Below are positions 57,230-60,133 of a stretch of DNA of 60,133 nucleotides, in pieces; within the stretch, counting starts at the first letter, position 1; each line of letters begins with the position of its first letter. This stretch comes from DATKRB01 sp036501425. Lineage in GTDB: Bacteria; Actinomycetota; Acidimicrobiia; Acidimicrobiales; RAAP-2. The position numbers and the translations under genes are program-made. The stretch lies in contig DASYAI010000001.1 of NCBI GenBank assembly GCA_036501425.1, positions 1 through 60,133 on the forward strand. Reading direction: 5' to 3'. Under the pieces are notes generated by a model. That model saw only the letters and a program-made list of their open reading frames with translations, was not told the DNA's origin and ran no database searches.

Positions 57230-58183
57230 ATGCGCGCCCCCGTCGGGTCGACCCTGGCCGCGCTGGACTGCGGCACCAACTCCACCCGGCTGCTGATCGC
57301 GTCGGACGACGGCGTGGTCATCGACCGCCAGATGCGGGTCACCCGCCTCGGCCAGGGCGTCGACGCCACCCGTGAGCTGGCCCCCGAGGCGATCCGCCGC
57401 ACCCTCGAGGTGCTGACCGACTACCGGCGGGCCATGGATGCCCACGGGGTCGGCCGGGCCCGGCTGGTGGCCACCTCGGCCGTGCGCGACGCCACCAACG
57501 GCGGCGCCTTCCTGCGCGCCGCCACCGAGGCGACCGGGGTGCCGGCCGAGCTGCTCAGCGGGGAGGAGGAAGGGCGCCTCTCCCACGCCGGGGCGGTCGC
57601 CGATCTCCCCCCGGCGAGCGGTGACGACGTGGTGCTCGACATCGGGGGCGGCTCCACCGAGCTGGTGGTCGAGCGTGACGGGGTCCTCGGCGCGGTGTCC
57701 CTCGACCTGGGTTGCGTCCGGTTGACCGAGCGCCACCTGCGCCACGATCCGCCCGGGCCGGCGGAGCTGGCGGCCGCGGTGGCCCACGTCGACGACGAGC
57801 TGGACCGGGCCGTCGCCCGGGTCCCTGGCCTCGGGGCGCTGCGCCCGGGCAGCCGGCTGATCGGCCTGGCCGGCACCGTTTCCACCCTGGCCATGCTGGT
57901 CGGCGGGGTGGACCCCTACGACCGCGACCGGGTGCACCACGCCCGGCTGAGCGCGAGCGACGTGGCCCGATGGTGCGACCTGCTGGCAGCCGAGCCCGCC
58001 TCGGCGCGCGCCGGGCGGGCCGGCATGACGCCGGGCCGCCAGGACGTGATCGTGGGCGGGGCGATCGTGCTGCGCGAGGTGATGGCGCGCCTGGGCTTCG
58101 AGACGTGCCTGGTGTCGGAGTCCGACATCCTCGACGGCCTGGTGGGCAGCCTCCGGACCCAACCGGCGGGCACCGCGCCGTGA
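57230..58183 (+). CDS. ppx: Exopolyphosphatase/guanosine pentaphosphatase family protein
   Basis: 317-residue ASKHA-fold phosphatase, the short actinobacterial Ppx/GppA form that releases phosphate from polyphosphate or pppGpp. Seen: AALDCGTNSTRLLIASDD (phosphate 1), ATSAVRDATNGGAFL, SGEEEGRLSHAGAV, DIGGGSTELVVERDG (phosphate 2) and GLAGTVSTLAMLV. ATG 57230 follows AGGGAG with no spacer, so translation is probably coupled to DUF501, 9 bp upstream. Confidence 0.94.
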   Translation: MRAPVGSTLAALDCGTNSTRLLIASDDGVVIDRQMRVTRLGQGVDATRELAPEAIRRTLEVLTDYRRAMDAHGVGRARLVATSAVRDATNGGAFLRAATEATGVPAELLSGEEEGRLSHAGAVADLPPASGDDVVLDIGGGSTELVVERDGVLGAVSLDLGCVRLTERHLRHDPPGPAELAAAVAHVDDELDRAVARVPGLGALRPGSRLIGLAGTVSTLAMLVGGVDPYDRDRVHHARLSASDVARWCDLLAAEPASARAGRAGMTPGRQDVIVGGAIVLREVMARLGFETCLVSESDILDGLVGSLRTQPAGTAP

Positions 58184-58206
58184 GGCGGCCCGGCGTCGGG
58201 GCCCGC

Positions 58207-58212
58207 TATATT
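58207..58212 (+). promoter_or_regulatory. -10 element (TATATT) of lysS
   Basis: The best AT-rich -10 in the window; a leader of about 65 nt follows. Confidence 0.55.
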
Positions 58213-58235
58213 GCTGCCCTTTCGGCGGCTCCCCG

Positions 58236-58271
58236 GCCCGGCCGGTAGCGACGGCCCGGCCGGTAGCGACG
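58236..58271 (+). repeat. Two tandem copies of an 18-bp unit in the lysS leader
   Basis: GCCCGGCCGGTAGCGACG at 58236-58253 and 58254-58271, just before the ribosome binding site GAGAGGA. Each contains GGTAGCG, so the duplication could also alter promoter or leader structure. Confidence 0.75.
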
Positions 58272-58283
58272 AGAGGAACCGCG

Positions 58284-59843
58284 GTGGCCCAACGACCCCC
58301 AGCGCACGACGGCGAGGACGGCGCGGCGCGACGCGACGGCGAGGGCGCCGCGGCGCGCGCGGCGAGCGGGCTGGAGGCCCAGATCGCCGAGCGGCGGGGC
58401 AAGCGCCAGGCGCTGGCCGACGCCGGGGTGGACCCCTACCCGGCCCGCTTCGAGCGCACCGCGAGCCTGGGTGAGCTGCGAGCCGCCCACCAGGCGCTCG
58501 AGCCCGACACCCGGACCGGAGTGCTGGCCAAGGTGGCCGGCCGGGTGGTCGGGGTGCGGGGCCACGGCAAGCTGGTGTTCCTGACCCTGCGCGACGCCTC
58601 GGGCAGCCTGCAGCTGATGGCCCAGGCCGGGCGGATCGGGGCGGCCGGGGCGGCGGTGGTCGAGCAGATCGACCTGGGCGACTGGATCGGGGCGGAGGGC
58701 GAGGTGGTGGCCAGCCGCCGGGGGGAGCTCTCGCTCGACCTCGACACCGCGGTCGTGCTCGCCAAGGCCCTGCGCCCCCTGCCCGACAAGTGGCACGGGC
58801 TGAGCGAGCAGGAGACCCGCTACCGCCAGCGCGAGGTGGACCTGCTGGCCAACGACGACTCCCGCCGGGTGTTCGAGGTCCGCTTCGCCACCGTTGCCAC
58901 CATGCGGCGCCTGCTGGCCGAGGACGGCTTCGTCGAGGTGGAGACCCCCATCCTCCAGCCCCAGGCCGGGGGGGCGCTGGCCCGCCCGTTCGTCACCCGG
59001 GCCAACGCCCTGGGCACCGACCTGACCCTGCGCATCGCACCCGAGCTCTACCTCAAGCGGCTGGTGGTGGGCGGGATGGAGCGGGTGTTCGAGATCGCCC
59101 GCAATTTCCGCAACGAGGGCATCGACACCCGCCACAGCCCCGAGTTCACCGCGCTCGAGGCCTACCAGGCGTTCGGGGACGTCGACGACGGCATGGCCCT
59201 GACCGAGCGGTTGGTGGTGGCCGCCGCCCAGGCCGCCACCGGGCGCCTGGCGTTCGTGGTGGGGGAGACCACGGTGGACCTCACCCCGCCCTGGCCCCGG
59301 GCCTCGATGCTCGACCTGCTCGAGGCGCACCTGGGCACCCGGGCCGAGCCGTCGATGCCCCGGGGCGCGCTGGTGGCGCTGAGCGAGGCGCACGGGGTGG
59401 AGGTGCGGCCCGAGTGGGGCACCGGCAAGCTCGTCTTCGAGCTCTACGACCAGCTCCTCCTGCCGGCGACCCGGGGCCCGGTGCTCATGGTGGGCTACCC
59501 GGTCGAGGTCTCGCCCCTGGCGCGGCGCAGCCGCTCGGATGGGACCATGGCCGACCGGTTCGAGCTGGTGGTCGGCGGCCGCGAGCTGGCCAACGGCTAC
59601 AGCGAGCTGACCGACCCCGACGAGCAGGCCGAGCGCTTCGGGCACGAGGCGGCGGCCGCGGCGGCGGGCGACCTCGAGGCGCACCCGGCCGACCTCGCGT
59701 TCGTGCGGGCGCTCGAGTACGGGCTGCCACCGACCGCGGGCATCGGCATCGGGATCGACCGCCTGGTCATGGTGCTGGCCGAGGTGGCCGCCATCCGTGA
59801 CGTGATCCTCTTCCCCACCTTGCGGCCCGAGACCGGGCCCTGA
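58284..59843 (+). CDS. lysS: Lysyl-tRNA synthetase (class II)
   Basis: 519 residues. A disordered N-tail (about 1-30) precedes the OB-fold anticodon domain (VAGRVVGVRGHGKLVFLTLRD). The catalytic domain has motif 1 (MRRLLAEDGFVEVETPILQP), motif 2 FRNEGIDTRHSPEFT and motif 3 GIGIGIDRLVMVLAE. It charges tRNA-Lys. GTG 58284 has GAGAGGA 6 nt upstream. Convergent with the small gene at 59848. Confidence 0.96.
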   Translation: MAQRPPAHDGEDGAARRDGEGAAARAASGLEAQIAERRGKRQALADAGVDPYPARFERTASLGELRAAHQALEPDTRTGVLAKVAGRVVGVRGHGKLVFLTLRDASGSLQLMAQAGRIGAAGAAVVEQIDLGDWIGAEGEVVASRRGELSLDLDTAVVLAKALRPLPDKWHGLSEQETRYRQREVDLLANDDSRRVFEVRFATVATMRRLLAEDGFVEVETPILQPQAGGALARPFVTRANALGTDLTLRIAPELYLKRLVVGGMERVFEIARNFRNEGIDTRHSPEFTALEAYQAFGDVDDGMALTERLVVAAAQAATGRLAFVVGETTVDLTPPWPRASMLDLLEAHLGTRAEPSMPRGALVALSEAHGVEVRPEWGTGKLVFELYDQLLLPATRGPVLMVGYPVEVSPLARRSRSDGTMADRFELVVGGRELANGYSELTDPDEQAERFGHEAAAAAAGDLEAHPADLAFVRALEYGLPPTAGIGIGIDRLVMVLAEVAAIRDVILFPTLRPETGP

Positions 59844-59847
59844 GCGC

Positions 59848-60069
59848 TCAGGCGCTTTCGGCGCCGGCGCTCGGGTGGGGGGTGGGCCTGGGCTCGGTCG
59901 GCCGGCGGATCACCCGGAGCCAGACGTCGTGGAGCTGGTCCTCGGGCACCTGGCGCACCAGGCCGTCCACCTCGTCGCGATCGTCGCGGTCGAGGGCCGC
60001 CCGAAGGCGGTCCGCCAGATCATCGAGGGCGTCGAGCCCCAGCCCTGTCCGCCCCTGCTCCTCCGACAC
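59848..60069 (-). CDS. Small acidic protein of unknown function
   Basis: 73 residues: an acidic helical part (LDALDDLADRLRAALDRDD, EVDGLVRQVPEDQLHDVWL) and a Pro-rich tail. No family recognised. GTG 60069 lies 6 nt after a minus-strand TACGAT, so it fits the leaderless pattern and is probably real. It is convergent with lysS, 4 bp apart. Confidence 0.7.
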   Translation of the reverse strand: MSEEQGRTGLGLDALDDLADRLRAALDRDDRDEVDGLVRQVPEDQLHDVWLRVIRRPTEPRPTPHPSAGAESA

Positions 60070-60075
60070 GGCCCC

Positions 60076-60081
60076 ATCGTA
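60076..60081 (-). promoter_or_regulatory. Leaderless -10 element (TACGAT) of the small acidic protein gene
   Basis: GGTACGAT on the minus strand ends 6 nt before GTG 60069. Confidence 0.55.
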
Positions 60082-60133
60082 CCCGACGACGAGGGAATTT
60101 CTGGTTGCACTGGGCCCTGACCAGGGAAGATGG

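Overview
The window comes from a very GC-rich actinobacterium. Two tiny genes missed by ordinary gene finding, for ribosomal proteins bS22 and bL37, are actinobacterial hallmarks. The block metG-tatD-rsmA-ispE ... tRNA-Gln ... glmU-prs-rplY-pth-mfd ... mazG-eno-ftsB/divIC-DUF501-ppx is the core chromosomal order of the phylum. Heavy GTG use, the family set and the DGG(I/V)F-FGDA surface repeats suggest a member of the Acidimicrobiia; that placement is an inference.

Layout. 1-849: a DUF2510 membrane protein cut by the left edge. 1055-3500: metY-metX (homocysteine synthesis). 3552-9691: DedA protein, aldo/keto reductase, DUF1697, zwf, a tyrosine phosphatase-like protein, an alpha/beta hydrolase and a GST. 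9780-13231: intracellular PHB depolymerase (Cys nucleophile), a ribbon-helix-helix-like protein, an FAH-family enzyme and a NifU-like protein. 13575-16267: a soluble PRC/MgtE-N/CBS protein coupled to a divergent NRAMP, probably a Mg2+ transport pair. 16344-20581: glycosyltransferase, methyltransferase and alpha/alpha-barrel protein in a tight operon, facing another methyltransferase. 20619-27374: GDT1/UPF0016 transporter, aminopeptidase N, PfkB kinase, a lipoprotein with its partner gene, and a phosphodiesterase. 27443-33313: bL37, DUF192, rsmI, metG, tatD, rsmA, ispE, bS22. 33377-35520: an OmpR-type two-component system. 35850: tRNA-Gln(TTG). 36105-43844: an accessory block (orphan ABC-type permease, MFS pump with divergent LysR, small membrane protein, repeat-rich spacer, large secreted repeat protein). 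44127-60069: the core block from a small membrane protein and glmU to lysS, ending in a small acidic protein.

Expression. More than twenty start codons lie 5-10 nt after a TANNNT (or CANNNT) hexamer, usually preceded by GG/GC, which points to widespread leaderless transcription. Where that hexamer is further from the main gene (pfkB, DUF192, eno), the first start codon after it opens a 12-17 codon reading frame whose stop overlaps the main start. Similar filler frames with GTGA overlaps at both ends occur at 20578-20622 and 31353-31475. Two genes, pth and the lipoprotein at 25228, appear to start with CTG.

Other unusual points: GlmU lacks the catalytic part of its acetyltransferase domain; the NRAMP carries DAGG/TP in place of DPGN/MP; MazG carries a small repeat expansion; and the secreted protein joins a beta-helix to six near-identical 42-residue repeats. 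No CRISPR array, insertion sequence or prophage is visible.
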